Assembly: GCA_902550555.1 (NCBI GenBank)
Contig: CACCZR010000006.1
Span: 22,494 to 86,493, forward strand
DNA: 64,000 bases
Source: an uncultured SAR116 cluster alpha proteobacterium
GTDB lineage: Bacteria; Pseudomonadota; Alphaproteobacteria; Puniceispirillales; Marisalimonadaceae
Reading direction: 5' to 3'
Shown one piece after another: positions 30,085 to 40,398 of the stretch (positions are counted from its first letter, which is position 1; each line of letters opens with the position of its first letter). Below the pieces are notes generated by a model. It was not told the origin of the DNA. It worked only from the letters and a program-made list of their open reading frames with translations, and did no database searches. The translations under genes were made by a program, and so were the position numbers.

Positions 30085-31470
30085 TTGAAAAATATAAATA
30101 TGATAAATAATAAAATATTAATTGTAGATGATGAACCTGATATTTGTAACTTAGTTTCAGATATATTAAGTGATAGTGGTTATTTAGTTAAAAAAGCATT
30201 TTCAAAAGATGATGCCATAAGTGTTATGGAAAATTCAGGAATATCACTTGTGATAACTGATATTTGGATGAATAGCAATGAAATGGAAGGATTTGAGTTA
30301 CTTGAATGGTGTAAATCTTTCAATGCTTTAACCCCAGTCCTAATCATGTCAGGACATGGAACCATTGAGTATGCAATGAATGCTGCAAAGAACGGTGCTT
30401 ATGATTTTTTAGAGAAACCGTTTAACTCTGAAAGATTATTATTTTTGGTTAAAAAAGCTCTTCAAGAAAGAGATTTAAAAATAAAATTAATGGATTCCAA
30501 TAATGAATGGCTTAAAAGTAATCAAATTATTGGCAAATCATCTGAGATAAAAAATATTAAAAATATTTGTTTAAAAGTGTCAAAGAGTAATAGTAGAATA
30601 TTAATAAGTGGTCCTTCTGGATCCGGTAAGGAAACTTGTGCTCGTTTTATTCACTCAATATCTAATAGAATGAACCATCCATTTGTTGTTGCAGCTTGTG
30701 CAAGTTTATCGAATCAAATGGTTGATCAATTACTTTTTGGTTTTAACGATAGCAAAAGTAAAAAAAATACTAAAAGTTTATTTGAACAAGCAAATAATGG
30801 AACAATATATTTTAACGAAATTTGTGACCTTCCTATTGACACTCAAGCTAAACTAATAAATGTAATACAAGATCAAAGTTTTTATAAGTATGGTTCAAAT
30901 AAAAAAATAAAAATTGACATAAGAGTTATTGCTGGTACTACCTATGATCCAAATGAGGCAGTTAAAAATGGTATTTTAAGAGAAGACTTATATTATAGAT
31001 TGTCTGTTGTACCAATATCTATTCCATCTCTGAATTCTAGAATAGAAGACATTAAAGTTTTAATAAATTCGTTTATGGAAGTAGCTTCAAAGTTATTTAA
31101 TAAAAATAAATTAATTTTTTCAGATGAAACTTATATTTTGTTACAGAGTTTTAATTGGAAAGGGAATGTGAGACAATTAAAAAATCTAATTGAGTGGCTT
31201 TTAATAATGTATGGAAATGAAAAAAAATTCCAAATTGAAATAACTCATTTGCCTCCTGAGTTTCAAAGAAACGAAGATAATGAAAATATTCATAAATATG
31301 ACTTTAATTTACCTATTAAAGATGCAAGAAAAGTTTTTGAAAAAAAATATTTAGAAATTCAATTAAATAGATTTAAAGGTAATATAGCAAAAACATCAAC
31401 TTTTGTAGGGATGGATCGTTCGGCTTTACATAGAAAATTAAAAGAGTTAGATATAAAGTCTGATAGGTAA
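30085..31470 (+). CDS. ntrX: NtrX-family response regulator
   Basis: Receiver (IVDDEPDICNLV, VITDIWM), Walker A GPSGSGKE, altered Walker B GTIYFNEI, Fis HTH; follows ntrY. Confidence 0.9.
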   Translation: MKNINMINNKILIVDDEPDICNLVSDILSDSGYLVKKAFSKDDAISVMENSGISLVITDIWMNSNEMEGFELLEWCKSFNALTPVLIMSGHGTIEYAMNAAKNGAYDFLEKPFNSERLLFLVKKALQERDLKIKLMDSNNEWLKSNQIIGKSSEIKNIKNICLKVSKSNSRILISGPSGSGKETCARFIHSISNRMNHPFVVAACASLSNQMVDQLLFGFNDSKSKKNTKSLFEQANNGTIYFNEICDLPIDTQAKLINVIQDQSFYKYGSNKKIKIDIRVIAGTTYDPNEAVKNGILREDLYYRLSVVPISIPSLNSRIEDIKVLINSFMEVASKLFNKNKLIFSDETYILLQSFNWKGNVRQLKNLIEWLLIMYGNEKKFQIEITHLPPEFQRNEDNENIHKYDFNLPIKDARKVFEKKYLEIQLNRFKGNIAKTSTFVGMDRSALHRKLKELDIKSDR

Positions 31471-31485
31471 GTTTATGGTAATTTT

Positions 31486-32868
31486 ATGAAAATTGTTATT
31501 TGTGGAGCTGGAAGAGTCGGGATGTCAATTTCAGAACATCTTTCTACTGAAAATAATGATATAACAGTTATTGATTCAAATCCTGAAGCTCTTAAAAAAA
31601 TTACTGAACTTTATGATGTACAAGGGGTTTTAGGATTATCCTCACATCCGGCTGTTTTAAAAAATGCTGGGATAGAAGATGCAGATATGTTGATTGCAGT
31701 AACTGAATCTGATGAAATTAATATTATGGCGTGTCATTTTTCAAATTTGCTCCATAATATTCCAACAAAAATTGCTAGAATTCGTTCAAGAGAATATCTT
31801 AGTGAAGAGTTGTTAGATTTATTTCAAGAAGGAAAAATTCCTATTGATCATATTATTTCTCCTGAAGAAGAGGTGGCTTCTGCAATAGTAAAACAATGGA
31901 GAACTCCTGGTGCATTTGATGTTGCAGAGTTTTGTAACTCACATATAACAATGCTTGGAATTTTGTGTAATTCAAATTGCCCAATATTAGATACTCCATT
32001 GAGAGAATTAGTAGACTTATTTCCTGGTTTAAATGCTACTATAATGGCTATAATCAGAGATAATAACTTAATTATTCCAAGATCCGGAGATGATGTTCTA
32101 AACGTAAACGATAGAATATATCTATCATGTAAAACTGAACAAATTGATAGAACTTTAGCGGCATTTGGCCATTCAGAAATAACTTCTCATAATGTCACAA
32201 TTTCAGGTGCTGGTAATTTGGGTGTTATGATTGGAAATATGATTAATAAAATTTCACCTGATACAAATCTTACTTTTATTGAATTAGACAAAGACGTAGC
32301 TAGAAACGCGGCAGAGCAGTTAGAGTTTGCTTCAATTATATCTGGAGACACTCTAGATCCGGAAATAATAAAAGAAGCTAGAGTAAGTAAAGAAACATCA
32401 TTTATTTCAGCTACAAATCATGATGAAGTAAATATTTTGTCATCATTGTTAGCAAAAAGGTCAGGAACCAAACATTGTATTGTTTTATTAAATCAACCAG
32501 CATTTTTTCCTTTAGTAAACACCTTAGATTTAGAAGCAGTTATTAGTCCACCTGTTATTACTGTATCGTCAATTCTAAAATATATAAGGAAAGGTCAAAT
32601 TGAAGCGGTACATTCAATAATTGAAGAATTTGGAGAAGTAATATCTGTTGAAGCCCTTGAAACATCTTCAATTATTGGAATGCCTTTAAAAGAGATTAAA
32701 TTACCCAAAAATGTTTCTATTGGCTCTATAGTAAAAAAAGATAGTGAAATAATACCAGCAAGAGGTAGTTCAATAATTGATCCAGGAGATAAATTAGTTA
32801 TGTTTGTTCCAGTTAAATCAATAAAAAAAGTTCAAGAACTTTTATCTGTTAGATTGGATTATTTTTAA
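31486..32868 (+). CDS. trkA: Trk potassium uptake regulatory subunit TrkA
   Basis: Two RCK NAD-binding repeats (VICGAGRVGMSISEHL; ISGAGNLGVMIG); ntrX-trkA synteny. Confidence 0.95.
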   Translation: MKIVICGAGRVGMSISEHLSTENNDITVIDSNPEALKKITELYDVQGVLGLSSHPAVLKNAGIEDADMLIAVTESDEINIMACHFSNLLHNIPTKIARIRSREYLSEELLDLFQEGKIPIDHIISPEEEVASAIVKQWRTPGAFDVAEFCNSHITMLGILCNSNCPILDTPLRELVDLFPGLNATIMAIIRDNNLIIPRSGDDVLNVNDRIYLSCKTEQIDRTLAAFGHSEITSHNVTISGAGNLGVMIGNMINKISPDTNLTFIELDKDVARNAAEQLEFASIISGDTLDPEIIKEARVSKETSFISATNHDEVNILSSLLAKRSGTKHCIVLLNQPAFFPLVNTLDLEAVISPPVITVSSILKYIRKGQIEAVHSIIEEFGEVISVEALETSSIIGMPLKEIKLPKNVSIGSIVKKDSEIIPARGSSIIDPGDKLVMFVPVKSIKKVQELLSVRLDYF

Positions 32869-33707
32869 TGTTATGTTATGTAAACAATAAATTTTGCTCT
32901 CTTAATAAAGCTCAAATTTCGGTTAATGATAGAGGATATCAGTTTGGTGATGCTGTATATGAAGTAATATTTTATAAAAATGGAAAATTTTTAGATTTAG
33001 AGGGACATTTAAAAAGACTCAGAAAATCTATGCTTAGAATTGATTTTGAATTAAATTTTTCAGATTCATCCATAATAACAATTATAAAAAGATTACTTTC
33101 AGAAAATAATATAAAACATGGTTCAATTTACATTCAAGTATCAAGAGGTGAATATTCAAGGGATCATAGTTATTTCAATATGCCTTTAAAACCAATTCTA
33201 GTTATTTTAACAAAAAAAATTAAAGAAGACTTTAAAACTATTATTCCAGGCATTAAAGTTTATACTACTTTAGATACTAGATGGAATAATCCAGATATTA
33301 AAACAACACAACTTTTACCTAATGTATTAGCTAAAACCAAAGGAATTAAAAATGGTTTTGGTGAAGCATTATTTTTAGATAAAAAGTCATATATAACAGA
33401 GGGTTCAAGCTCAAACTTTTGGATTTTAAACAAAAATAATATACTAATTACAAGGTCTCTTGATGGAAAAATATTAGCTGGAATTACAAGAGATTCAATC
33501 TTAAATTGTGCTAAAAATAAAAATATTAAAGTAGAAGAAAAAAAAATATCATTAGATAATATTAAAAATTGTAAAGAAGCTTTCATCACAAGTGCTTCAT
33601 CTTTTGTTACACCTGTAATACAAGTGGATAGCATCAAAATTAACAATGGAAAAGTTGGAGAATTTTCTAACTTACTGCGGAAAACATATTTAGAATTGAA
33701 TAATTAA
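32868..33707 (+). CDS. dat: D-amino-acid aminotransferase (class IV PLP)
   Basis: VNDRGYQFGDAVYEVIFYKNG, ITEGSSSNFWI, AFITSASSFVTPV. Confidence 0.88.
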   Translation: MLCYVNNKFCSLNKAQISVNDRGYQFGDAVYEVIFYKNGKFLDLEGHLKRLRKSMLRIDFELNFSDSSIITIIKRLLSENNIKHGSIYIQVSRGEYSRDHSYFNMPLKPILVILTKKIKEDFKTIIPGIKVYTTLDTRWNNPDIKTTQLLPNVLAKTKGIKNGFGEALFLDKKSYITEGSSSNFWILNKNNILITRSLDGKILAGITRDSILNCAKNKNIKVEEKKISLDNIKNCKEAFITSASSFVTPVIQVDSIKINNGKVGEFSNLLRKTYLELNN

Positions 33708-33718
33708 TTATTAGTAAA

Positions 33719-34870
33719 TTGAATAATATAAGTAATTTAAAAGAAAAAGTACTAATAGTTATTCCTATTATAAATAACTATAAAATATTTAAAGATTCTT
33801 TCTATACTAAAAAGAACTTAGAAAATAGAAAATCGGAAACAATTTCATTAGTTCGTGCATTAAATGTAAATGTATTAGATGTTTTAACCATAAAAATTAA
33901 TAAATTTTCATCCGCATATTTATTTAATAATAATTCACTAGACTGCATCTTAGAATTAATACAAAAACTAAAAGTTGATTTATTAATTATTGATTTTCAA
34001 TTGTCTCCAATACAACAGAGAAACCTAGAACTTTTCTTTAAAGTTAAAGTAATAGATAGAACACAAGTTATTTTAGAAATATTTTCTTCAAGAGCAATTT
34101 CAAATGAAGGTAAAATCCAAGTAAAATTAGCTGCTTTGAATTTTCAAAAAACTAGACTTGTGAGATCTTGGACCCATCTAGAAAGACAAAGAGGAGGCTC
34201 TGGTTTTTTAGGCGGTCCTGGAGAAAGACAAATAGAGTTAGATAGAAGAATAATTAATAAAAATATTAAAAATTTAAATGCAAATCTTCAAAAAGTTGTC
34301 AAAACTAGATCAATACAAAATTCAAAAAGAAAAAACTCATCGTCAATTATAGTTTCTCTTGTGGGTTACACAAATACTGGAAAATCAACATTATTTAATA
34401 GTCTTACTAATTCTTCGGTAATTTCTAAAAACATGTTATTTGCAACATTAGATCCAACTTTAAGATTAATGAAGCATGAAATGTCCTATAAAAATAAAAT
34501 AATTTTGTCTGATACTGTTGGTTTTATTTCTTCTCTTCCAACTGAATTGGTAGAATCTTTTAAATCTACTCTAGAATTTATAAGAGAATCAGACTTCTTG
34601 TTAATTGTTAATGATGCTTCTGACGAAAATATGGAAGATAAGAATGATATAATTTTAAAGACTCTAAAAAGTATAGGTATTGAAGATAATTATTTAAAAG
34701 AAAATGTTATTAATGTTTTTAATAAACGTGATTTAGTGTGTAATGAAAAACAAAATTTATATTTTCCTAATTTTAAAAATTTTATATTTACTTCTTCATT
34801 TAATATTGATGATATAAAAAAATTAAAGAAAAAAATTTATGAATTCTCTTTAAATATAAAAAAAAAGTAA
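33719..34870 (+). CDS. hflX: GTPase HflX (TTG start)
   Basis: GGSGFLGGPGERQIELDRR, GYTNTGKSTLFN, LSDTVGFISSLPTELVESFKSTLE. Confidence 0.95.
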   Translation: MNNISNLKEKVLIVIPIINNYKIFKDSFYTKKNLENRKSETISLVRALNVNVLDVLTIKINKFSSAYLFNNNSLDCILELIQKLKVDLLIIDFQLSPIQQRNLELFFKVKVIDRTQVILEIFSSRAISNEGKIQVKLAALNFQKTRLVRSWTHLERQRGGSGFLGGPGERQIELDRRIINKNIKNLNANLQKVVKTRSIQNSKRKNSSSIIVSLVGYTNTGKSTLFNSLTNSSVISKNMLFATLDPTLRLMKHEMSYKNKIILSDTVGFISSLPTELVESFKSTLEFIRESDFLLIVNDASDENMEDKNDIILKTLKSIGIEDNYLKENVINVFNKRDLVCNEKQNLYFPNFKNFIFTSSFNIDDIKKLKKKIYEFSLNIKKK

Positions 34871-34877
34871 TTACAAA

Positions 34878-35714
34878 ATGTTTGATTTTAAAAAGGAAGA
34901 AAATAGAAAATATGTAAATGATTTTTTCTTTTTTTTATTAAAAAAAGTTAATGATGATATAATTCTTAAACATCTAGAAAATCTTAATTCTGATGAGATT
35001 TTTACTAAATCTGATAAAAATGATTTTGTCACTGTTTATGATAAAAAAGCAGAAGAATATATCATTAAAGAAATAAATAAAAAATTTATAAAAATTAAAA
35101 TTATTGGAGAAGAAACTTCTTTTCAAAAAAAATTGGATTTGTCAATTATGGATGATGGATATTATATTACTATCGATCCAATAGATGGAACAAAAAACTA
35201 TATAAATAAAAATCAAAATTTCTGTAGTATGGTTTCACTGATTTTTAAAAAAAAACCAATTGCAAGTTTTATATATTATCCACTAATCCAAAAATACATT
35301 AGTTCATTTGAAAATTTTGGTTCTAAGATTTTAGATTTAAACACTAATAAGATTTTTAAATTACAAATAAATAAAGAATTAATTAACTTTGCAACAGGTG
35401 GAACAAAAGGAATACCTGAAGTTAAAAGAAAAATTATTTTAGAAAAATTTAATTTTAATTTTAAGAGGTGTTTTATTGGAAGTGCAGGTGTCGAAACTTT
35501 AATGTTAGCAAATAATGAAGTAGATTTCATTTTTCATGGTAGAGTTACTGCTTGGGATCATTCGCCTATGACTTTAATTACAAAAGAGGCAGGTGGTGAA
35601 GTTTTGATGTTTAATAATGCATCTCAATTCAATATTTTTTCTAAGGGTCCAATATTAGCTGCAAAAAACATTCAACACTGGAAATATGTAAAAAGTAAAT
35701 TAAATATTAATTAA
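34878..35714 (+). CDS. Inositol monophosphatase-family phosphatase (HisN/CysQ-like)
   Basis: IIGEETS, ITIDPIDGTKNYI, AWDHSPMTLITKEAGGEV. Confidence 0.85.
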   Translation: MFDFKKEENRKYVNDFFFFLLKKVNDDIILKHLENLNSDEIFTKSDKNDFVTVYDKKAEEYIIKEINKKFIKIKIIGEETSFQKKLDLSIMDDGYYITIDPIDGTKNYINKNQNFCSMVSLIFKKKPIASFIYYPLIQKYISSFENFGSKILDLNTNKIFKLQINKELINFATGGTKGIPEVKRKIILEKFNFNFKRCFIGSAGVETLMLANNEVDFIFHGRVTAWDHSPMTLITKEAGGEVLMFNNASQFNIFSKGPILAAKNIQHWKYVKSKLNIN

Positions 35715-36472
35715 TCATTTTTTATAATATTAAATGGGTTGAATGCTTGCAAACCTGCCATTATTTCAATTTTATTTACATTAATATTTTTTGGTCTAGT
35801 AGCAACCCAGTAAATAGTTTCACCTATATCTTCAGGTTTGATAAAATTTGTGTTTTCATAAACTTTATTAGCTTTTTCATTGTCACCTTTAAATCTAACT
35901 AATGAAAATTCTGTTTCAGCTAAGCCAGGCTCTATTGATGTTACATTAATCCCTTTACTAACCAAATCTGCTCTGAGGTTTAAGGAGAACTGGCTGACAA
36001 AAGCTTTGGTTCCTCCATACACATTTCCCCCTGGATATGGGTATGATCCAGCTACAGAACCTATATTAATTATATGCCCACTTTTATTTTGAACCATTTT
36101 TGGTAAAACCTGTCTCGTAGCATAGATTAAACCTTTAATGTTTGTGTCGACCATTTGGTCCCAGTCATCTAAATTTGCTTCATCCGCTCCTTCTAATCCT
36201 AGAGCTAAGCCAGCATTATTACATAAAACATCTATATTTGAAAAATCTGGAGGGATATTTTCTATTTCTTTTTTAACAGCAACTCTATCAGTTATATCAA
36301 AGCAAAGTGGAAGGCAATTTTGACCTAATTCTCTTGTCAGATCTTCTAGTCTATTACCTCTTCTTCCAGTAATTATTACTTTCCATCCATTTTTAATAAA
36401 AATTTTAGCTGTTTCTTTTCCAAATCCTGAAGTGGCTCCAGTAATAAGAATAGTTTGTTGTAAATCATTCAT
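35711..36472 (-). CDS. Short-chain dehydrogenase (YdfG-like)
   Basis: ITGATSGFGKETAKIF, NNAGLALG, GSVAGSYPYPGGNVYGGTKAFV. Confidence 0.88.
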   Translation of the reverse strand: MNDLQQTILITGATSGFGKETAKIFIKNGWKVIITGRRGNRLEDLTRELGQNCLPLCFDITDRVAVKKEIENIPPDFSNIDVLCNNAGLALGLEGADEANLDDWDQMVDTNIKGLIYATRQVLPKMVQNKSGHIINIGSVAGSYPYPGGNVYGGTKAFVSQFSLNLRADLVSKGINVTSIEPGLAETEFSLVRFKGDNEKANKVYENTNFIKPEDIGETIYWVATRPKNINVNKIEIMAGLQAFNPFNIIKND

Positions 36473-37295
36473 TATTCATTTCCTCTTTGATTTTTGCATC
36501 TTTCCATAATTGAGTAATATTTTTTGGGTTGATTTTAATATTATTTTTTTGAAGCGTTTTTTCAATATTTATAAATCTATTTTTAAATTTTTTTATTGAT
36601 TTTTCTACAACTATATCTGGGTTTAAATCTAAATGCCTTATGAGGTTTACAATAGAGAATAATAAATCTCCAATCTCTTCTTCAACTTTTTCTAAATTAT
36701 TGTTAATCTGTAATGATTTTTTTACCTCAATTAATTCTTCTTCTACTTTATTTAACGGACCTAAATAATCATTCCAATCAAAATTCATTAAACTCACTTT
36801 TTGTTGAACTTTTAAGCTTTTTAGAAGTGGAGGTAAATTGTTAGGAATATCATCTAATATACTGTTAAATTGATTTTTTTTATTTTGTTTTTCTTTTAAT
36901 TTGATTTTTTCCCATGTGTCTTTTGGAGTGTCATTTTGATTATAATTGATATCAAATATTTGCGGATGTCGTCTAATAATTTTTTTTGTAATTGCATTAC
37001 AAACTTCCTCAAATGAAAACATGTTATTATCTTTGCTAACTTGACTAAAAAGCACTACTTGAAGTAACAAATCTCCTAATTCTTCTTTAATATTTTTAAT
37101 ATCTTTATTATTTATTGCATTTTGGAGCTCATAAGCTTCTTCGATTGGAAAATTACTTAATGATTCAAAAGTTTGTGCAATATCCCAAGGGCATCCATTT
37201 TGAGGATGTCTTAAAAGTTCAATTACTTTTAATAACTTATTTAGTGAATTCAGTTTATTTAATTCATTTAATTCTTTTAATGTTAACTTTTTCAT
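36465..37295 (-). CDS. mazG: Nucleoside triphosphate pyrophosphohydrolase MazG
   Basis: LRHPQNGCPWDIAQTFESL, EEAYELQNAI, EELGDLLLQVVLFSQ, second EEIGDLLFSIVN. Confidence 0.95.
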   Translation of the reverse strand: MKKLTLKELNELNKLNSLNKLLKVIELLRHPQNGCPWDIAQTFESLSNFPIEEAYELQNAINNKDIKNIKEELGDLLLQVVLFSQVSKDNNMFSFEEVCNAITKKIIRRHPQIFDINYNQNDTPKDTWEKIKLKEKQNKKNQFNSILDDIPNNLPPLLKSLKVQQKVSLMNFDWNDYLGPLNKVEEELIEVKKSLQINNNLEKVEEEIGDLLFSIVNLIRHLDLNPDIVVEKSIKKFKNRFINIEKTLQKNNIKINPKNITQLWKDAKIKEEMNNE

Positions 37296-37330
37296 ACTTA
37301 TTGTGTATACATTTAATAGAGTAAAGTAGT

Positions 37331-37993
37331 ATGACTAATTCAAATAATCAACCAAATACAAGTGTATCAATTTTAACTAAATTTAGACGTTTTTTTTTAA
37401 CAGGTCTATTAGTAACTGCTCCAATAATAATTACAATTTACGTTACTTGGCTTGTAATCACTTTTATTGATGTCAAAGTTGCAAACCTCTTGCCTGAATA
37501 TTTAGATTTTAGAAAAGCATTACCATTTCAAATCCCTGGTTTAGGTTTGTTGATTGTTATTTTTGTTATAACTTTAATTGGTGCAATTACACCAGGATTA
37601 ATTGGAAGAAATTTACTAAAGCTTGGTGAAATGATTTTATTTAAAACACCAGTTATTAGAACTGTATATTCATCAATAAAGCAAATTATGGAAACTGTTA
37701 TGTCTACTAATTCTAAAAGTTTTAAAGAAGTGGTTTTAGTTGAATATCCAAGAAAAGACATATGGGTCATAGCATTTGTTACAAGTTCTGTAAAAGGTGA
37801 AATAGATTATAAAATTAAAAAGTCTAAATTAGTAAGTATTTTTGTTCCTACAACTCCCAATCCCACTAGTGGTTTTTTACTTTTTGTTGCTCAAAAAGAT
37901 TTAATATATCTAAATATGCCAGTTGAACAAGCAGTTAAATTAGTTATATCTGGTGGAATTGTTTCTCCTAAACAAAAAAAATTAACCGCCTAA
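37331..37993 (+). CDS. DUF502 family membrane protein
   Basis: FLTGLLVTAPIIITIYVTW, IPGLGLLIVI, PTTPNPTSGFLLFV. Confidence 0.9.
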   Translation: MTNSNNQPNTSVSILTKFRRFFLTGLLVTAPIIITIYVTWLVITFIDVKVANLLPEYLDFRKALPFQIPGLGLLIVIFVITLIGAITPGLIGRNLLKLGEMILFKTPVIRTVYSSIKQIMETVMSTNSKSFKEVVLVEYPRKDIWVIAFVTSSVKGEIDYKIKKSKLVSIFVPTTPNPTSGFLLFVAQKDLIYLNMPVEQAVKLVISGGIVSPKQKKLTA

Positions 37994-40084
37994 TGACACA
38001 AGTGCTTTTTTATTCTGAAAAATTTCATTGAGATTTTTTATTTTTTTTGAATTTATCTCAAAATTATTATAAAGATATTCTGCTTCGATCTTAGCGTTTT
38101 CAATTAAATCCTTATGAAGAATTAAATTTACAAATCTAAAATTAGCATCTCCAGATTGTCTTACACCCAAAACTTCACCTGGACCTCTTAAAATTAAGTC
38201 TTTCTCAGCAATGATAAATCCATCGTTTGTAGATTTTAATGTATTTAATCTTTTTTCTGCAATTTCAGATAATTGATTTTCATATAAAAGTATACAATAA
38301 GACTGTTTATCACTTCTTCCAACACGACCTCTAAGTTGATGTAATTGTGCTAACCCGTACCTATTAGCAGACTCTATAATAATTATATCTGCATTTGGAA
38401 CATCTATTCCAACTTCCACAACTGTAGTTGCTAGAAGAATTCTAGATTTTCCATCTCTAAAATTATTGATTATTATATCTCTTTCTTCTGATTTTTGTTT
38501 TCCATGAACTATATTAAACTCTGTACTCTTAAAACATTTTGATAAATATTTCTCTCTTTCCTCAATAGATGTTAAATTTGTAGTATCTTCATTGAATTCA
38601 ATTGCAGGGCATATCCAATAAATTTGTGATCCTTCAGAAATTCTTCTTTTAAGACCTTTTACAAGTGAATCTAATTTCTTCATAGAAATAAGAGATGTAT
38701 CAATATTTTTTCTTCCTTTTGGTTTCATTTTTATATTTGAAACACTCATGTCATTGTAATATGTCAAGGCTAATGATCTTGGAATTGGTGTTGCAGTCAT
38801 AACAAGTAAATTTATATCTTTTCCTTTTTCAACTATTGAAATTCTTTGATTCACACCAAATCTGTGTTGTTCATCTATAACTGCTAATTTTAAATTTTTA
38901 TATATTAGGCCTTTTGAAGTTAAAGCATGTGTCCCTATTATTATTTTAGATTTACCATTTTTAACATTTTCATAATTTTGTTTTTTTAATTTTGCGGATT
39001 GTTTGCCAACTATTAAGGTAATTTCAATATCTAGATTTTTAATTAGGTGTTTTAAATTTTGATAATGTTGTTGAGCTAAAACTTCAGTTGGAGCCATTAA
39101 AGCTGCTTGATATCCAGATCCTATAACTTGTATCATGGCAAATATTGCAACAATTGTTTTTCCACTTCCTACATCACCTTGCAACAACCTCATCATTGGT
39201 TTATTAGATTTTAAATCATCTGAAATTTCATCAATGACTTTAATCTGATCTTCTGTAAGTTCAAAATTTAAATTTTTGAGTAACAAGGTATTTAAATCAT
39301 TATCTAAAATTCTAGAATTATTGGCTTTCATTTTATCTTTTAAAATCATGAGAGAAATAAAATTTGATAATAATTCATCGTGTGCTAACCTTTTTATCAA
39401 GTTACTTTCTTGATTGTAAAACTCTTGTTTTTTTGGCATATGAAGTGTCTTTATAGTATTTGAAAAACTTAAAAAATTAAATTTCTCTAGGGTTTCATCT
39501 TTAGACCATTCTTCTAAATCATTTAAGTTTTCTAAACCATAATTTATAATATTATTAATTTGATTCTTTTTGATACCATTTGGTATTCTATATATTGGAT
39601 CATATTTTGGAATTTTATAATTTAGTTCTTTAGGAATAAAGTAATCAGGGTGGGTGATTTGCGGAATTCCTTTAAATATTTCAACTTTACCACTAACTGT
39701 ATATTTATTATTAATTTTATATAATTTTGAAAAGCTATTTGAATATAAATTGAAGTATACAATGTCAAGTCTCTGATTTGATTCATCATTTAATCCAAAT
39801 GTTATTATCCTTGAAGGAATTCTTCTTTTAAAGAATCCCTTTTTGATATTCATTTCAACAATCACAACATCTACAGTAATGTAATCTCCTTTTTCAGAAC
39901 TCTTAATTGAAGTTTTTTGATATCTATTAATATATTTTGTTGGTAAATTTAGTAAATGATCTATAACTCTTGAACCAATTTTATCCTTAATTAATTTAAC
40001 TGTTTTAGGACCAATGCCTTTTATATTTTCAATAGAATTAAAAATTTTTTCTGATAAGTTATTTTTTTTAATGCTAATAGACAA
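37982..40084 (-). CDS. recG: ATP-dependent DNA helicase RecG
   Basis: RLLQGDVGSGKTIVA, VIDEQHRFGVNQR, TATPIPRSLALT, QLRGRVGRS. Confidence 0.97.
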   Translation of the reverse strand: MSISIKKNNLSEKIFNSIENIKGIGPKTVKLIKDKIGSRVIDHLLNLPTKYINRYQKTSIKSSEKGDYITVDVVIVEMNIKKGFFKRRIPSRIITFGLNDESNQRLDIVYFNLYSNSFSKLYKINNKYTVSGKVEIFKGIPQITHPDYFIPKELNYKIPKYDPIYRIPNGIKKNQINNIINYGLENLNDLEEWSKDETLEKFNFLSFSNTIKTLHMPKKQEFYNQESNLIKRLAHDELLSNFISLMILKDKMKANNSRILDNDLNTLLLKNLNFELTEDQIKVIDEISDDLKSNKPMMRLLQGDVGSGKTIVAIFAMIQVIGSGYQAALMAPTEVLAQQHYQNLKHLIKNLDIEITLIVGKQSAKLKKQNYENVKNGKSKIIIGTHALTSKGLIYKNLKLAVIDEQHRFGVNQRISIVEKGKDINLLVMTATPIPRSLALTYYNDMSVSNIKMKPKGRKNIDTSLISMKKLDSLVKGLKRRISEGSQIYWICPAIEFNEDTTNLTSIEEREKYLSKCFKSTEFNIVHGKQKSEERDIIINNFRDGKSRILLATTVVEVGIDVPNADIIIIESANRYGLAQLHQLRGRVGRSDKQSYCILLYENQLSEIAEKRLNTLKSTNDGFIIAEKDLILRGPGEVLGVRQSGDANFRFVNLILHKDLIENAKIEAEYLYNNFEINSKKIKNLNEIFQNKKALVSLGG

Positions 40085-40122
40085 TTACAAATTCCTAAAT
40101 TTTTGTAAACCAAGATAATTTT

Positions 40123-40398
40123 ATGAAAGAAAATTTAAACAATAAAGATTTAATTATAAAAAAGCTTATTTATAGATCAAAATATACTGGAACAAAAGAA
40201 ACTGATATTCTTTTATCAAATTTTGTTGATGCTTATATACACAATTTAACATCTGAACAATTAAAAACATATCAAAGTATTTTAGATTCTGGTGATCCAC
40301 GTATTTGGAGATTAGCAATAGATAATGAAATTTCCAATGATGAAAAAGAACTTTATCTTCTTAATATGATAAAGAAAAGTGGTAATATTAATGATTGA
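40123..40398 (+). CDS. sdhE: Succinate dehydrogenase assembly factor SdhE-like
   Basis: KKLIYRSKYTGTKETDILLSNFV (RxxYR..RG..E-like); between recG and mfd. Confidence 0.85.
   Translation: MKENLNNKDLIIKKLIYRSKYTGTKETDILLSNFVDAYIHNLTSEQLKTYQSILDSGDPRIWRLAIDNEISNDEKELYLLNMIKKSGNIND

Noticed and set aside
33260-33646. 128-aa antisense ORF over dat
   Set aside because: Same reasoning: antisense shadow of a conserved enzyme.
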